The notes: generated by a model not told the origin, from the sequence alone. Positions 31,180 through 40,855 are shown, counted from the first letter of the stretch. The stretch is DNA of 64,000 nucleotides from Oscillospiraceae bacterium (GCA_003514385.1 DOQR01000002.1:62001-126000), one strand, 5' to 3'. Program-made: numbers and translations.

Positions 31180-32640
31180 ATGAGACTTTCCGAATTGTTC
31201 CGGGAAGTTGAATTTGACGGAAGTATAAAAAACGATGCGGATATAAATTTTGTCACCGATGACAGCAGACTCGTCCGACCCGGCTCGCTGTTCGTGTGTA
31301 TACGCCACAGGAGCTTCGACGGTCACACGGCGGCTTTAGATGCGCTCGCCTCGGGCGCGGCGGCTGTTGTGACTCAGGATAGACTGGGACTTGAAAACGA
31401 GCTTCATGTCGAGGATTCCCGCAGCGCATATGCGCGCCTTTGCGCGGCTCTCTGCGGTCACCCGGAGCGCAGAAGCAGAATGATAGGCGTCACCGGCACA
31501 AACGGCAAAACGACGGTGACTACGCTTATAAGAAATATCCTTTCCGATTCGGGGGCGAAAACACTGCTCACCGGAACGGTCTGCAACCGCCTCGGGGATG
31601 AAAATCTGCCGAGCGGGCTGACTACGCCGAAGCCGCCGGAGCTTTATTCGCTGCTCTCGCGCGCCGTTTCGCAGGGGTGCAAAGCCTGCGTCATGGAGGC
31701 TTCGTCTCAGGCGCTCGCGCAGGGGAGACTCGAGGGAATAGACTTCGACGCGGCGGTGTTCACAAATATCACGCGCGACCACTTGGACTATCACGGCACA
31801 TTTGAAAATTATCTTTCTGCGAAGAAAAAGCTCTTTGAACATTCTACGCTGTCAATAGTCAATCTCGACGATCCGCGCGCCGGCGAGATAATCGCCGCGG
31901 CAAAGGGAAAAGTAATTACATTCTCAACCGTGCTCGACTGCGCCGACTATACGGCGAAAAATATCTCGCTTCTTTCGGACTGTGTCCGCTTTGAGCTCGT
32001 CTCAAAAGGGCATATAGAACATATAGAATTCGCGTCGCCCGGACTTTTCAGCGTCTCAAACGCCATGGCGGCGGCTGTCTGTGCGATAAATCTCGGTATC
32101 GAGCCAAAAGATGCCGCGCAGTCGCTCGCAAAGTCAAAAAGCGTCTGCGGGCGGCTCGAACGCGTTGAGTGTTTAGCGCCCTACAGCGTCATTATAGACT
32201 ACGCCCACACGCCCGACGGGCTTGAACAGGTGCTGCGGGCTCTGCGCCCGTCCTGCCGCGGGAAGCTCATAGTCCTTTTCGGCTGCGGCGGGGACAGGGA
32301 CAGAAGCAAGCGCCCACTGATGGGCGCCGCCGCGTGCAAATATGCGGATAAAATTATTGTTACGAGCGACAATCCGCGCTCGGAGGATCCGATGAAAATA
32401 ATCGGCGATATATTAAAAGGCACGGACAAAAAACGCCGCGATCTTTTCGTTGAACCGGACAGACGCAAGGCGATAGCGCTCGCGCTTAAAACAGCCGAAC
32501 CCGGCGACACAGTCCTGCTCGCGGGCAAGGGACACGAAAAATATCAGCTTATCGGCGGCGAAAAATTGCCGCTTGACGAACGGGAGACCGTAAGAGAAAT
32601 TCTCGGGCTTTCGCACGATACAGGGAGGAAAAAACAATGA
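31180..32640 (+). CDS. murE: UDP-MurNAc-L-Ala-D-Glu ligase MurE (meso-diaminopimelate type)
   Basis: A 486-aa cytoplasmic Mur ligase that adds the third amino acid to the peptidoglycan precursor. The central ATP-binding motif is GVTGTNGKTTVTTL. TNITRDHLDYHG, IIDYAHTPDGLE and LFGCGGDRDRSKRP follow. The signature DNPRSEDP, which recognises meso-diaminopimelate, is intact near residue 404, so this organism should have DAP-type rather than lysine-type wall. It overlaps mraY by 4 nt (ATGA), leaving no room for murF. Confidence 0.97.
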   Translation: MRLSELFREVEFDGSIKNDADINFVTDDSRLVRPGSLFVCIRHRSFDGHTAALDALASGAAAVVTQDRLGLENELHVEDSRSAYARLCAALCGHPERRSRMIGVTGTNGKTTVTTLIRNILSDSGAKTLLTGTVCNRLGDENLPSGLTTPKPPELYSLLSRAVSQGCKACVMEASSQALAQGRLEGIDFDAAVFTNITRDHLDYHGTFENYLSAKKKLFEHSTLSIVNLDDPRAGEIIAAAKGKVITFSTVLDCADYTAKNISLLSDCVRFELVSKGHIEHIEFASPGLFSVSNAMAAAVCAINLGIEPKDAAQSLAKSKSVCGRLERVECLAPYSVIIDYAHTPDGLEQVLRALRPSCRGKLIVLFGCGGDRDRSKRPLMGAAACKYADKIIVTSDNPRSEDPMKIIGDILKGTDKKRRDLFVEPDRRKAIALALKTAEPGDTVLLAGKGHEKYQLIGGEKLPLDERETVREILGLSHDTGRKKQ

Positions 32641-33680
32641 ACACTATCGCAGCATTGATAATGGGCGCGGCGGCCGCGGCGCTCGTCACCGCGTTGCTCG
32701 GGCTTGCCATAATTCCGTGGCTGAGAAAGCTCCATTTCGGGCAGACTATTCTTGACATCGGCCCGAAGTGGCACGAGAAAAAACAGGGCACGCCGACCAT
32801 GGGCGGACTCATGTTTATATTCGGCACGATAGCCGCGGTTGCGGTGACTGTTATTACCGACAAGCTCCTCGGCGGCGATATCGTTGCCAGCAGCGCAACC
32901 GGCGCGCCGACAACGGAACTTTATACGAAGTTCTACAGCGGTATTATCTTTGCTCTCTGCGTGGCGCTCATCGGCTTTGCCGATGACTATATAAAGGTCG
33001 TCAAAAAGCGCAATCTCGGTCTGACCGAGAAGCAGAAGACAATACTTCAGGCGCTTGTTATAATCGCTTATCTCGTATCACTCTATATGGGCATGGGCAA
33101 GGAGCCCTATATGTTCATTCCGTTCGCCGGCAATGTTCAGATGGGCATATTCTTTTGGATTTTCGGCTTTGTCGTTATCTATGCCGCGATAAACGCGGTC
33201 AACTTCACCGACGGCATCGACGGACTCTGCTCGAGCGTTACGATAACATTCGGCCTCTCGATGTGTATTATCGCTTATATGCATAAATTTTTCGGCGTTT
33301 CGCTCATGGCGAGTGTACTTATCGGCGGATGCATCGGATTCCTCATCTGGAATCACAACCCCGCAAAGGTGTTCATGGGCGACACAGGCTCGATGTTCCT
33401 CGGCGGCATGGTCGTTGCTATCGCGTATGCGCTCAACTGCCCGCTTATTCTGCTCCTGACGGGTATAATATATGTTATAGAGGGCGCGTCCGACGTGCTC
33501 CAGATCGGCTATTTCAAGATAACTCACGGCAAGCGCATCTTCAAGATGGCTCCCATTCATCATCATTTCGAGATGAGCGGCTGGAGCGAGAAGAAGATAG
33601 TCGCAGTGTTTTCGATAGTCAACGCCATCGGCGGAGCCGCGGCGATTGCGCTGATGTATTTCGGCGGCTACGCACTTTAA
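32637..33680 (+). CDS. mraY: Phospho-N-acetylmuramoyl-pentapeptide transferase MraY
   Basis: A 347-aa integral membrane enzyme that forms lipid I from UDP-MurNAc-pentapeptide and undecaprenyl phosphate. About ten hydrophobic helices are visible. Family motifs: KQGTPTMGGL, FADDYIKVVKKRNLGLTEKQK, NAVNFTDGIDGL, FMGDTGSMFLGG and MAPIHHHFE, the last holding the HHH catalytic loop. The Asp residues of FADD and NFTDGLD-type boxes that bind Mg are present. It overlaps murE. Confidence 0.97.
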   Translation: MNTIAALIMGAAAAALVTALLGLAIIPWLRKLHFGQTILDIGPKWHEKKQGTPTMGGLMFIFGTIAAVAVTVITDKLLGGDIVASSATGAPTTELYTKFYSGIIFALCVALIGFADDYIKVVKKRNLGLTEKQKTILQALVIIAYLVSLYMGMGKEPYMFIPFAGNVQMGIFFWIFGFVVIYAAINAVNFTDGIDGLCSSVTITFGLSMCIIAYMHKFFGVSLMASVLIGGCIGFLIWNHNPAKVFMGDTGSMFLGGMVVAIAYALNCPLILLLTGIIYVIEGASDVLQIGYFKITHGKRIFKMAPIHHHFEMSGWSEKKIVAVFSIVNAIGGAAAIALMYFGGYAL

Positions 33681-33710
33681 AAAATAAACGCAGACGAAAG
33701 GGGGATCGGG

Positions 33711-34979
33711 ATGACGCAGTCAAAAGGAAAAACGAAGAATACAAAGCGCGAAAAAACGAAAAGAGAGAGCGAGGAAATGTCGCCTGCAAAAAAGCTTTTT
33801 CGCCAGTATTACCCGTTCTATAAATATACCCCGAACGGTATAAAAAGGCTCGACAAGCGCGAAGTGCTGGCTTTCGGGAAGATAGACACGAAGTTCTTCC
33901 TGCTCGTCGTCATCCTGCTCATCATCGGACTGATAGCCCTGTTCTCGGCGAGCTATATCAACGCCATAAACAGGCATAAGGGCAATGCGTATTATTATAT
34001 CGAGCGTCAGCTGATCTTCGCCGTAACAGGCGTTGTGCTGATGTTTTTGGTGTCGAGAATAAATTACAGGGTGCTCAAAGATTTATCGTTTTTTGCGATA
34101 ACCGTCGCGTTCTTCTTTCTTGTTCTCGTGCTTATTTTCCACGGCGACGGCGATTTCAAGCGTTGGCTCGTCATCGGCGGCAAGAACCTGTTCCAGCCGT
34201 CCGAATTTGCAAAGGTCGCGCTGATAATGTACTGCGCGTGGAGCATGGACAGACGCAAAAAAGCCATATGCTCCGACTGGAAGATGATGTTCCTCTATAT
34301 GATAGTCGTCGGCGTTATGTGCGGACTTATCGCTCTCGAAAAACACGTCTCTGCGACTATACTCGTTGGTCTGCTCGGCATAGCGATGACATATCTCGGC
34401 GGCATTGACCGCAAGTGGTATCCGCTCGTCATAGCCTGTATCGTCGGCGGCGCAGTGCTCATGGTCATTTTCAGAAATAAGATGCCCGCCTATGCGGCGG
34501 AGCGAATAATCGCATGGCTCGACAAGAGCTATGACCCCGGCGACGCCCGCTGGCAGACGAACAACTCCCTCTATGCTATCGGCTCGGGCGGACTGTTCGG
34601 CGTCGGACTCGGCAATTCGCGCCAGAAGCACATGTATGTTTCCGAGCCGCAGAACGACTTCATCTTCTCGATATTCTGCGAAGAGATGGGTCTTGTCGGC
34701 GCGCTGGTTGTTATCGTGCTGTTCGTGCTTCTTGTCAAGCGCGCTTTCGATATCGCCATGCGTACCAAAGACACATTCGCGTCCCTGCTCGTTATGGGCA
34801 TCGCGGTTCAGGTCGGGCTTCAGGCGGCGCTCAATATCGCGGTCGTCACCGATCTCATTCCCAATACCGGAATCAGCCTTCCGTTCTTCAGCTACGGCGG
34901 CACATCACTGTGGATATTGCTCATAGAGATGGGCGTTGTGCTGAGCGTATCGCGAAGCGCAAAAATAGAGAAAATATAA
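33711..34979 (+). CDS. FtsW/RodA/SpoVE-family peptidoglycan glycosyltransferase
   Basis: A 422-aa SEDS protein that polymerises lipid II with a cognate class B PBP. A long basic cytoplasmic N-terminus (about 60 residues, KGKTKNTKREKTKRE) precedes about ten transmembrane helices. SEDS landmarks include GDFKRWLVIGGKNLFQPSEFAKVALI, the large extracytoplasmic loop with YGEG-like GSGGLFGVGLGNSRQKHMYVSEPQNDFIFSIFCEEMG, and NTGISLPFFSYGGTSL. It lies between mraY and murG, the position of ftsW or spoVE; murD, usually placed just before it, is absent. Confidence 0.95.
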   Translation: MTQSKGKTKNTKREKTKRESEEMSPAKKLFRQYYPFYKYTPNGIKRLDKREVLAFGKIDTKFFLLVVILLIIGLIALFSASYINAINRHKGNAYYYIERQLIFAVTGVVLMFLVSRINYRVLKDLSFFAITVAFFFLVLVLIFHGDGDFKRWLVIGGKNLFQPSEFAKVALIMYCAWSMDRRKKAICSDWKMMFLYMIVVGVMCGLIALEKHVSATILVGLLGIAMTYLGGIDRKWYPLVIACIVGGAVLMVIFRNKMPAYAAERIIAWLDKSYDPGDARWQTNNSLYAIGSGGLFGVGLGNSRQKHMYVSEPQNDFIFSIFCEEMGLVGALVVIVLFVLLVKRAFDIAMRTKDTFASLLVMGIAVQVGLQAALNIAVVTDLIPNTGISLPFFSYGGTSLWILLIEMGVVLSVSRSAKIEKI

Positions 34980-34998
34980 AAACAACGGAGGAGTCAAT

Positions 34999-36126
34999 AT
35001 GCTCAAAGCAAAAAGAATTCTTATCGCCGCAGGCGGCACAGGCGGCCATATCAACCCGGCTCTTTCTGTTGCCGGATATATCCGTTCGCAGGATCCGACT
35101 GCCGAGATACTCTTCGTCGGTACTGCCGATAAAATGGAGGCGAAGCTTGTCCCCCAGGCGGGTTACCCGATAAAGATGATAGATATCAGCGGTTTCCGCC
35201 GCGACCTGAGCCCGGCGGGTATCGTTCATAACATAAAGACGGTTTCAAAGATGTTCAAATCGTCCTCGCAGGCGAAAAAGATAATCGAGGATTTTAAGCC
35301 CGAGCTTGCAATAGGCTTCGGGGGCTATGTCAGCGGGCCTGTTATCAGAATGGCGGCGAAGCTCGGCGTGCCGACCGCTATCCACGAGCAGAACGCCTAT
35401 CCCGGCGTGACGAACAAGACGCTCGCAAAGCAGGTCGATGCTGTTATGCTCACGAGCATGGCGGCGGAAAAATACCTCGAGCCGAAGAATCCCTGCGTGC
35501 TGACGGGACTCCCAGTGCGCGCCGAGTTCTTTACAGCGGATAAAGAACACAGCCGCCTTGAACTTGGCGTTGACAGCCGCCCGCTCATTCTCTCCTCCGG
35601 CGGAAGCCTCGGCGCGGAGCCGATAAACAAGGCTATGGTCGAGCTGATAGCGGCACGCGCGCCCAAAGGCGACTGCTGCTTCATCCACGCCACCGGACAC
35701 AGCGGCACATGGGTCGCGGACGAGCTCAAAAAGCGTGGAGTCGACCCGGACAAATTCGAGAATGTTACAATAAGAGAATACATAGACGATATGTCCCGCT
35801 GCATGGCGGCGTGTGACCTGTTCATCAACCGCGCCGGCGCATCGACTCTCTCGGAGATAGAGGCTCTCGGCAAGCCGTCGATACTCATTCCCTCGCCGTA
35901 TGTTGCGGAGAATCATCAGTATCACAACGCGATGACTCTCGTTGAAAAGAACGCGGCGGTGGTTATCGAAGAGAAAGACCTGACGGGCGAAAAGCTGACC
36001 GAAGAGGTCGAGAAGCTTCTCGCGGACCGCGCAGGGCTCGATAAAATGGGCGAAAACGCCCGCGCAATGTGCGTCAGCGACGCGGCGCAGCGCATATACG
36101 ACTGCCTGTGCAAGGTGGTCGGGTAA
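34999..36126 (+). CDS. murG: UDP-GlcNAc transferase MurG
   Basis: A 375-aa peripheral membrane glycosyltransferase that adds GlcNAc to lipid I to give lipid II. The N-terminal donor/acceptor loop is AAGGTGGHINPALSVA. GFGGYVSGPV, HEQNAYPGVTNK and the GT-B UDP-binding region SSGGSLGAEPINKAM, DLFINRAGASTLSEIEALGKPSILIPSPYVAENHQ-type C-terminus are present in order. Start ATG 34999 follows CGGAGGAG. Complete and typical. Confidence 0.97.
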   Translation: MLKAKRILIAAGGTGGHINPALSVAGYIRSQDPTAEILFVGTADKMEAKLVPQAGYPIKMIDISGFRRDLSPAGIVHNIKTVSKMFKSSSQAKKIIEDFKPELAIGFGGYVSGPVIRMAAKLGVPTAIHEQNAYPGVTNKTLAKQVDAVMLTSMAAEKYLEPKNPCVLTGLPVRAEFFTADKEHSRLELGVDSRPLILSSGGSLGAEPINKAMVELIAARAPKGDCCFIHATGHSGTWVADELKKRGVDPDKFENVTIREYIDDMSRCMAACDLFINRAGASTLSEIEALGKPSILIPSPYVAENHQYHNAMTLVEKNAAVVIEEKDLTGEKLTEEVEKLLADRAGLDKMGENARAMCVSDAAQRIYDCLCKVVG

Positions 36127-36190
36127 CAGAACAAATCATTTTCGCATATGATAGCACGCAGTTACTAATTGAGTTGCGCGGGGTGCGAAA

Positions 36191-37447
36191 ATGGAAACGG
36201 TGAGGATCACAGGGAAAAACAGACTCTCGGGCGAGGTGCGCCTCCAGGGCGCAAAAAACAGCGCACTGCCTATCTTGGCGGCTGCGGCGAGCGTTGACGG
36301 CGTGAGCGTTATTCATAACTGCCCGCGCCTTTCCGATGTTGACGCCGCGATAAAAATTCTGCGCTTTATCGGCTGCAAAGTCGAACGCGAGGGCGACACG
36401 GTCACAGTAGATGCGACAGATGTCAGCCGCTGTGACGTGCCGCGCGAGCTCATGTGCGAGATGCGCTCGTCCGTTATATTTTTGTCGCCCCTGCTCGCAA
36501 GGCTCGGTATGGCGGAGATATCCGCGCCCGGCGGCTGCGAGATAGGACTGCGTCCGATTGACCTTCACCTGTCCTCCCTGCGCCTTATGGGCGCACAAAT
36601 CGAGACCGAGGGCGGTGTACTCTCTTGCAGATGTCCAGACGGTCTCCATGGAGAAAAAATAACTCTCTCGTTCCCTAGCGTGGGCGCGACTGAAAATATA
36701 CTTATCGCCGCGGCGTCAGCCGAGGGCGAAACAGTTATACTAAATGCGGCGCGCGAGCCGGAGATAGCCGATCTTGCGGATTTTCTCTGCTCCTGCGGCG
36801 CGCATATATCCGGCGCCGACAGCGGCGAGATAAAGGTCTGCGGCGTGAAAAAGCTCCATTCTGCCGAGCATACGGTCATTCCCGATAGAATAATCGCCTC
36901 GACCTATATGGCTGCTGCGGCAGTGACCGGCGGTGACGTGCGCATTTTAGACACCCGCGCCGAACATATAACTCCGGTAATCCCCGTGTTTGAGCAGGCA
37001 GGGTGCAAAGTTGACTGCGGCGAAAACAGCGTGCATATTTTGGCTCCCGTTCGTCTGCGCAGTGTTCAGACCGTGCGGACGATGCCGTATCCGGGTTTCC
37101 CGACCGATTCCCAGGCGGCGGTCATGGCTATGCTCAGCGTGGCGCACGGCACGAGCGTTATGATAGAGAATATTTTTGAAAACAGATATCGCCATGTGCG
37201 CGAGCTCTGCCGTCTCGGCGCGGATATAATGACCGAGGGTAAGGTTGCGGTGATAAAGGGCGTCGAGACGCTTACGGGTGCATGTGTGTGCGCCGCCGAT
37301 TTGAGAGCGGGTACGGCGCTTGCCGTTGCGGGGCTTGCGGCGCAGGGCAGCACGACGATAGAAAATGTCTGTCTCATTGACAGAGGCTGGCAGGATATGG
37401 AAGAAAAGCTTCGCTCACTTGGGGCGGAGATCGAAAGAGAAAGTTGA
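36191..37447 (+). CDS. murA: UDP-GlcNAc 1-carboxyvinyltransferase MurA
   Basis: A 418-aa cytoplasmic enzyme of the EPSP-synthase fold making the first committed peptidoglycan precursor from UDP-GlcNAc and PEP. GAKNSALPILAAA opens the protein. The catalytic cysteine is seen in SAPGGCEIGLRPIDLH (Cys116), so a fosfomycin target residue is retained. PYPGFPTDSQAAVMAMLSVA is the second conserved block. Firmicutes often have two MurA genes; only one is in the window. Its place after murG is usual in Clostridia. Confidence 0.96.
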   Translation: METVRITGKNRLSGEVRLQGAKNSALPILAAAASVDGVSVIHNCPRLSDVDAAIKILRFIGCKVEREGDTVTVDATDVSRCDVPRELMCEMRSSVIFLSPLLARLGMAEISAPGGCEIGLRPIDLHLSSLRLMGAQIETEGGVLSCRCPDGLHGEKITLSFPSVGATENILIAAASAEGETVILNAAREPEIADLADFLCSCGAHISGADSGEIKVCGVKKLHSAEHTVIPDRIIASTYMAAAAVTGGDVRILDTRAEHITPVIPVFEQAGCKVDCGENSVHILAPVRLRSVQTVRTMPYPGFPTDSQAAVMAMLSVAHGTSVMIENIFENRYRHVRELCRLGADIMTEGKVAVIKGVETLTGACVCAADLRAGTALAVAGLAAQGSTTIENVCLIDRGWQDMEEKLRSLGAEIERES

Positions 37448-37462
37448 AAAGGGGTGTCCCGC

Positions 37463-38350
37463 ATGGAAAACAAAAAAGCACAGCCGCAGAAAAATAAGAC
37501 TCCGAAAAAGAAAAGACTGAGCAAAAAGGCGAGACGCCGCCGTCGCGTGAGAATAGCGATAGTGACTCTGCCGATCGTTATTGTTGTGCTCGCGGCAGCT
37601 GCGCTCATCGGCAGTGCGGTGCTGTTCCGTGTGGAGGGCTTTTCTCTGAGCGGAGAAGGCAGATATGACGGAGACGAAATAGTCAGCGCGTCCGGGATAG
37701 ATATCGGCGACTGCCTGATGTGGATAAATCTCAACAAAGCCGAAGACAGGATAACAAAGAAGCTGCCGTATATAGAAACGGTGACAATAAAGCGCAAGCT
37801 GCCGCACACGGTCTCTATAGAATATAAGCAGGCGAAGGTGTTCTACGGCGTCTGCGTCGACGGCACATGGGCGTTGACCGATACGAAATACAAAGTTATC
37901 GAACTGCTCGATTCCGAGCCCGAGAATGTGTCGCAGAAAATAAAGTTCCCGAAAGCCAAAACTTTTGAACCCGGGAGTGTTCTTGCATTCGATGCAAAGG
38001 ACGGCGAGGAGTCTCCGCTTGATACATACAAAAATCTGATGGCTGAGGCTGAAAAGACCTCGCTTAAAGGCAAGATAACCGGCGCGGATGTGAGCGATCC
38101 CACCGCATTGACGCTTACATATGACGGCAGAATAACGATAAAGCTCGGTGCTTTTGCCGATATTTCGGACAAGCTCAAGCTCGCGGCAGGCGCCGTCGAA
38201 AATGAAGACAGAGTCGACTCGAGCGAGTATGGCACTCTTGACGCCTCCATAACTGACGAGGCGTATTTCAGACCCGGAACTAAGAAGAGCGAAACGACGT
38301 CTGAAGAACGGACAACGGCGGAGATATCGCCGGAACAGGCGGTCGAATAG
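37463..38350 (+). CDS. Division protein FtsQ/DivIB
   Basis: A 295-aa bitopic division protein. A very basic cytoplasmic N-terminus (KKKRLSKKARRRRRVR) precedes one membrane helix (IAIVTLPIVIVVLAAAALIGSAVLF) and the POTRA domain (FRVEGFSLSGEGRYDGDEIVSASGI, LMWINLNKAEDRITKKLPYIETVTIKRKLPHTVSIEY). The FtsQ domain and a disordered Ser/Thr/Glu tail follow. ATG 37463 is preferred over GTG 37454, which lies in the GGGGTG ribosome-binding site. It lies between murA and ftsZ, the usual divIB position. Confidence 0.9.
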   Translation: MENKKAQPQKNKTPKKKRLSKKARRRRRVRIAIVTLPIVIVVLAAAALIGSAVLFRVEGFSLSGEGRYDGDEIVSASGIDIGDCLMWINLNKAEDRITKKLPYIETVTIKRKLPHTVSIEYKQAKVFYGVCVDGTWALTDTKYKVIELLDSEPENVSQKIKFPKAKTFEPGSVLAFDAKDGEESPLDTYKNLMAEAEKTSLKGKITGADVSDPTALTLTYDGRITIKLGAFADISDKLKLAAGAVENEDRVDSSEYGTLDASITDEAYFRPGTKKSETTSEERTTAEISPEQAVE

Positions 38351-38377
38351 GACGGCAAATTTGTTTTGATTTTTTGC

Positions 38378-38406
38378 TTGTCTTTTCATTGAATATATGC
38401 TAAAAT
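38378..38406 (+). promoter_or_regulatory. ftsZ promoter
   Basis: TTGTCT (38378-38383) and TAAAAT (38401-38406), 17 bp apart, with an extended TGC. ftsZ can thus be expressed apart from the upstream cluster; ftsA is missing here. Confidence 0.6.
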
Positions 38407-38458
38407 TAATCTATCTGGAAACTAACCGTTTTTTACATATCAGTTTGGGGGTTACAAA

Positions 38459-39637
38459 ATGGCGTTTGAACTCGACAATGACTGCGAGATAACCACGCAG
38501 ATAAAAGTTATAGGCGTCGGCGGCGGCGGCGGAAATGCCGTCAACCGCATGGTCGACAGCGGCGTGCTCGGCGCAGAGTTTATTGCTGTCAATACGGACA
38601 AGCAGATACTTACTCATTCCCGCGCAACGCACAAGATTCAGATCGGCGAAAAGCTGACAAAGGGTCAGGGCGCAGGCGGCAGACCTGAAATAGGCGAGAA
38701 ATCGGCTGAAGAGAGCCGCGATGTTATCTCCGACGCGCTCAAGGGTACGGATATGATATTCATCACTGCCGGAATGGGCGGCGGAACGGGCACAGGCGCC
38801 GCTCCCGTAATTGCAAGAATCGCCAAGGATATGGGCATACTCACCGTCGGTGTTGTCACCCGTCCTTTCAAGTTTGAGGGCAGAAAGAAGCAGCTTCAGG
38901 CTCAAAAGGGTATAGAAAACCTTGCCGAGAATGTGGACAGCCTTATTGTCATACCCAACGAACAGCTCAAGGCGATGAACAACGGACAGAAGATGTCATT
39001 TGCCGAGGCTTTTGAGATGGCGGATGAGGTCCTGCTCCACGGCGTCAAGAGTATCTCCGAGCTTATAAAAGTCCCCGGCTTCGTCAACCTCGATTTCGCC
39101 GATGTCACTTCGATAATGAAGGACGCAGGCTATGCTCACATGGGCTTTGCCAAGGCCTCCGGCAAGGACAAGGCTACAGAGGCGGCAAAGGGCTCCATTT
39201 CCAGCCCGCTGCTTGAGACTTCGATCGCGGGCGCAAAGGGCGTTATTATCAGCTTCACCGCTGCTCCCGATGTTGACCTTGAGGATATCGAGGGCGCAGC
39301 CGAGCTCATCACCGAGCAGGCTCATCCCGATGCGGATATCACATGGGGCATTGCGTTCGACGAGAACATGGATGACGAGATGATGATAACCGTTATCGCA
39401 ACCGGCTTTGAAGATAAGCCGAAGTCGGCGATGTATCCCACAGAGCAGCCCAAGGCGGAGACTCCCGCAGCTCCGGCGGCGCAGACCGAGTATGTTCAGA
39501 CGAGCATCACTCAGCCCGTGAAGCCCGAAGCTCCCGAAGAGCCGAAGAGGGAAGAAGCTCCTTATATCGCCAAGAGACCTGCTGAGATAAATCCCGATGA
39601 CGAGTTCAGCATTATTCTTGACAGCTTCAACAGATAA
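38459..39637 (+). CDS. ftsZ: Cell division GTPase FtsZ
   Basis: A 392-aa tubulin homologue that forms the Z ring. [16 protein letters not shown] starts the Rossmann domain, the tubulin signature [13 protein letters not shown] is intact, and the T7 loop [20 protein letters not shown] is present. A Pro/Glu/Ala-rich linker (residues about 320-375) leads to the tail [17 protein letters not shown]. That tail departs from the usual DIP.FL.. partner-binding peptide, which is worth noting because the usual partner gene ftsA is absent from the cluster. ATG follows GGGGGTT. Confidence 0.97.
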   Translation: MAFELDNDCEITTQIKVIGVGGGGGNAVNRMVDSGVLGAEFIAVNTDKQILTHSRATHKIQIGEKLTKGQGAGGRPEIGEKSAEESRDVISDALKGTDMIFITAGMGGGTGTGAAPVIARIAKDMGILTVGVVTRPFKFEGRKKQLQAQKGIENLAENVDSLIVIPNEQLKAMNNGQKMSFAEAFEMADEVLLHGVKSISELIKVPGFVNLDFADVTSIMKDAGYAHMGFAKASGKDKATEAAKGSISSPLLETSIAGAKGVIISFTAAPDVDLEDIEGAAELITEQAHPDADITWGIAFDENMDDEMMITVIATGFEDKPKSAMYPTEQPKAETPAAPAAQTEYVQTSITQPVKPEAPEEPKREEAPYIAKRPAEINPDDEFSIILDSFNR

Positions 39638-39648
39638 AAAATAAAACG

Positions 39649-39678
39649 GCACCGCTGAGCTTTTCGGCGGTGCTTTTT
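39649..39678 (+). terminator. Terminator of the division cluster
   Basis: GCACCGC (39649-39655) pairs with GCGGTGC (39667-39673), followed by five T. Confidence 0.85.
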
Positions 39679-39689
39679 GTTGAATAATA

Positions 39690-39719
39690 TTGACGGTTAT
39701 ATGTATTCGGTGTTATACT
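39690..39719 (+). promoter_or_regulatory. Orphan promoter facing dusB
   Basis: TTGACG (39690-39695) and TATACT (39714-39719) are 18 bp apart on the plus strand, with no same-strand gene downstream before the convergent dusB. Confidence 0.5.
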
Positions 39720-39725
39720 AACTGC

Positions 39726-39815
39726 GTTCCGTGCAATCGGCGCGGAAGGGTATATAGGAGATATGGTTTGGGGAACCGCCGGAGAGCTTCTTGCTTTCCG
39801 GCGGTTTCCCGTTTC
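39726..39815 (+). ncRNA. Possible small RNA ending in a strong hairpin
   Basis: Between the orphan promoter and dusB is a stretch of about 90 nt ending in a hairpin with GGAAACCGCCGGA-like arms (39774-39786 with 39799-39810), followed by CCCGTTTCTTT. The same hairpin may instead terminate dusB from the other strand, but no T run follows on that side. No known RNA family recognised. A short open frame from ATG 39763 enters dusB antisense and is not convincing. Confidence 0.3.
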
Positions 39816-39816
39816 T

Positions 39817-40788
39817 TTATTCTGCGGCAGATTCAACTACCTTTTTCGCTATCGATTCAAGCTGTTCAAAACTTTCGAGCGTGCCGAGCTCGCGGCGAAA
39901 AGCCGCCGCCCCATGTATGTCGCGAATGTACCACGACGAGTGCTTGCGCGCCTCGCGGATTCCGATATAGTCGCCCTTGTTCGCTATCAGCGCGCTGATA
40001 TGCCGAAGCATTATGTCCATGCGCTCATCTACGGGCGGGTCGGGGAGAACAGTTCCGCTTTTTAGATATTCGCTTATCTGAGTGAATACCCACGGCCTGC
40101 CGAGCGCCCCGCGGCCGACCATTATTCCATCGCAGCCGGTTTTTGCGAACATATCCGCAGCGCTCTTGCCGTCGACTATGTCGCCGTTTCCGATGACGGG
40201 TATGCTTTTCACACGCCTTTTAACTTCGGCTATCACATCGAGATCGACGGGCGGCGCATACATCTGCTTGCGTGTTCTGCCGTGTACTGTTATCGCCGCC
40301 GCGCCCGCCTGCTCGCATAGCACGGCAATCTCCGGCGCATTAATATTCTCTGCGTCCCAGCCGGCGCGCATCTTGACCGTTATCGGAACGGGGGAGACCT
40401 TCACGCACTGCGCGACTATCTCCGCGGCAAGCTCGGGACGCTTCATCAGCGCGCTGCCGCCGCCGTTTCCCGCAACCTTCGGTGCGGGACAGCCCATATT
40501 TATGTCGATGAAATCGGGCGAATATTTCATGCAGGTCTCAATTGCTTTCGCCATTATTTCTGGCACGTCGCCGAATATTTGGACACCTGCCGGGCGTTCG
40601 GCATCGCTCAGACTCAGCAGCTCGGAGGATTTGCGGTCGTTCATGCTTATGCCCTTTGAGCTCGCCATCTCGCCGATGCAGCCTATTGCGCCGAACTCCA
40701 TACACAGCTCGCGCATGGATCTGTCCGCCACGCCTGCCATCGGGGCGAGCAGAGCGCCGCTCTTCAGTTTTTCAGCCGATAAATACAA
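39817..40788 (-). CDS. dusB: tRNA-dihydrouridine synthase, DusB type
   Basis: A 323-aa FMN-dependent enzyme that reduces uridine in tRNA D-loops. It opens GALLAPMAGVADRSMRELC, with the catalytic cysteine in DINMGCPAPKVAGNGGGSALM. ITVHGRTRKQMYAPPVD and the FMN-phosphate region VIGNGDIVDG, GIMVGRGALGRPW follow. HSSWYIRD lies in the helical tail. The start is TTG 40788: GGAGGTGG lies 6 nt upstream and no ATG fits. Monocistronic. Confidence 0.95.
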   Translation of the reverse strand: MYLSAEKLKSGALLAPMAGVADRSMRELCMEFGAIGCIGEMASSKGISMNDRKSSELLSLSDAERPAGVQIFGDVPEIMAKAIETCMKYSPDFIDINMGCPAPKVAGNGGGSALMKRPELAAEIVAQCVKVSPVPITVKMRAGWDAENINAPEIAVLCEQAGAAAITVHGRTRKQMYAPPVDLDVIAEVKRRVKSIPVIGNGDIVDGKSAADMFAKTGCDGIMVGRGALGRPWVFTQISEYLKSGTVLPDPPVDERMDIMLRHISALIANKGDYIGIREARKHSSWYIRDIHGAAAFRRELGTLESFEQLESIAKKVVESAAE

Positions 40789-40816
40789 CTTGCCACCTCC
40801 GAAAGATACTCAGTAG

Positions 40817-40845
40817 ATTTTAGCATAAAAACCGCGCGGTTGCAA
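40817..40845 (-). promoter_or_regulatory. dusB promoter
   Basis: Minus strand TTGCAA (40840-40845) and TAAAAT (40817-40822), 17 bp apart, with an extended TGC. Confidence 0.65.
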
Positions 40846-40855
40846 TGATTATAAA

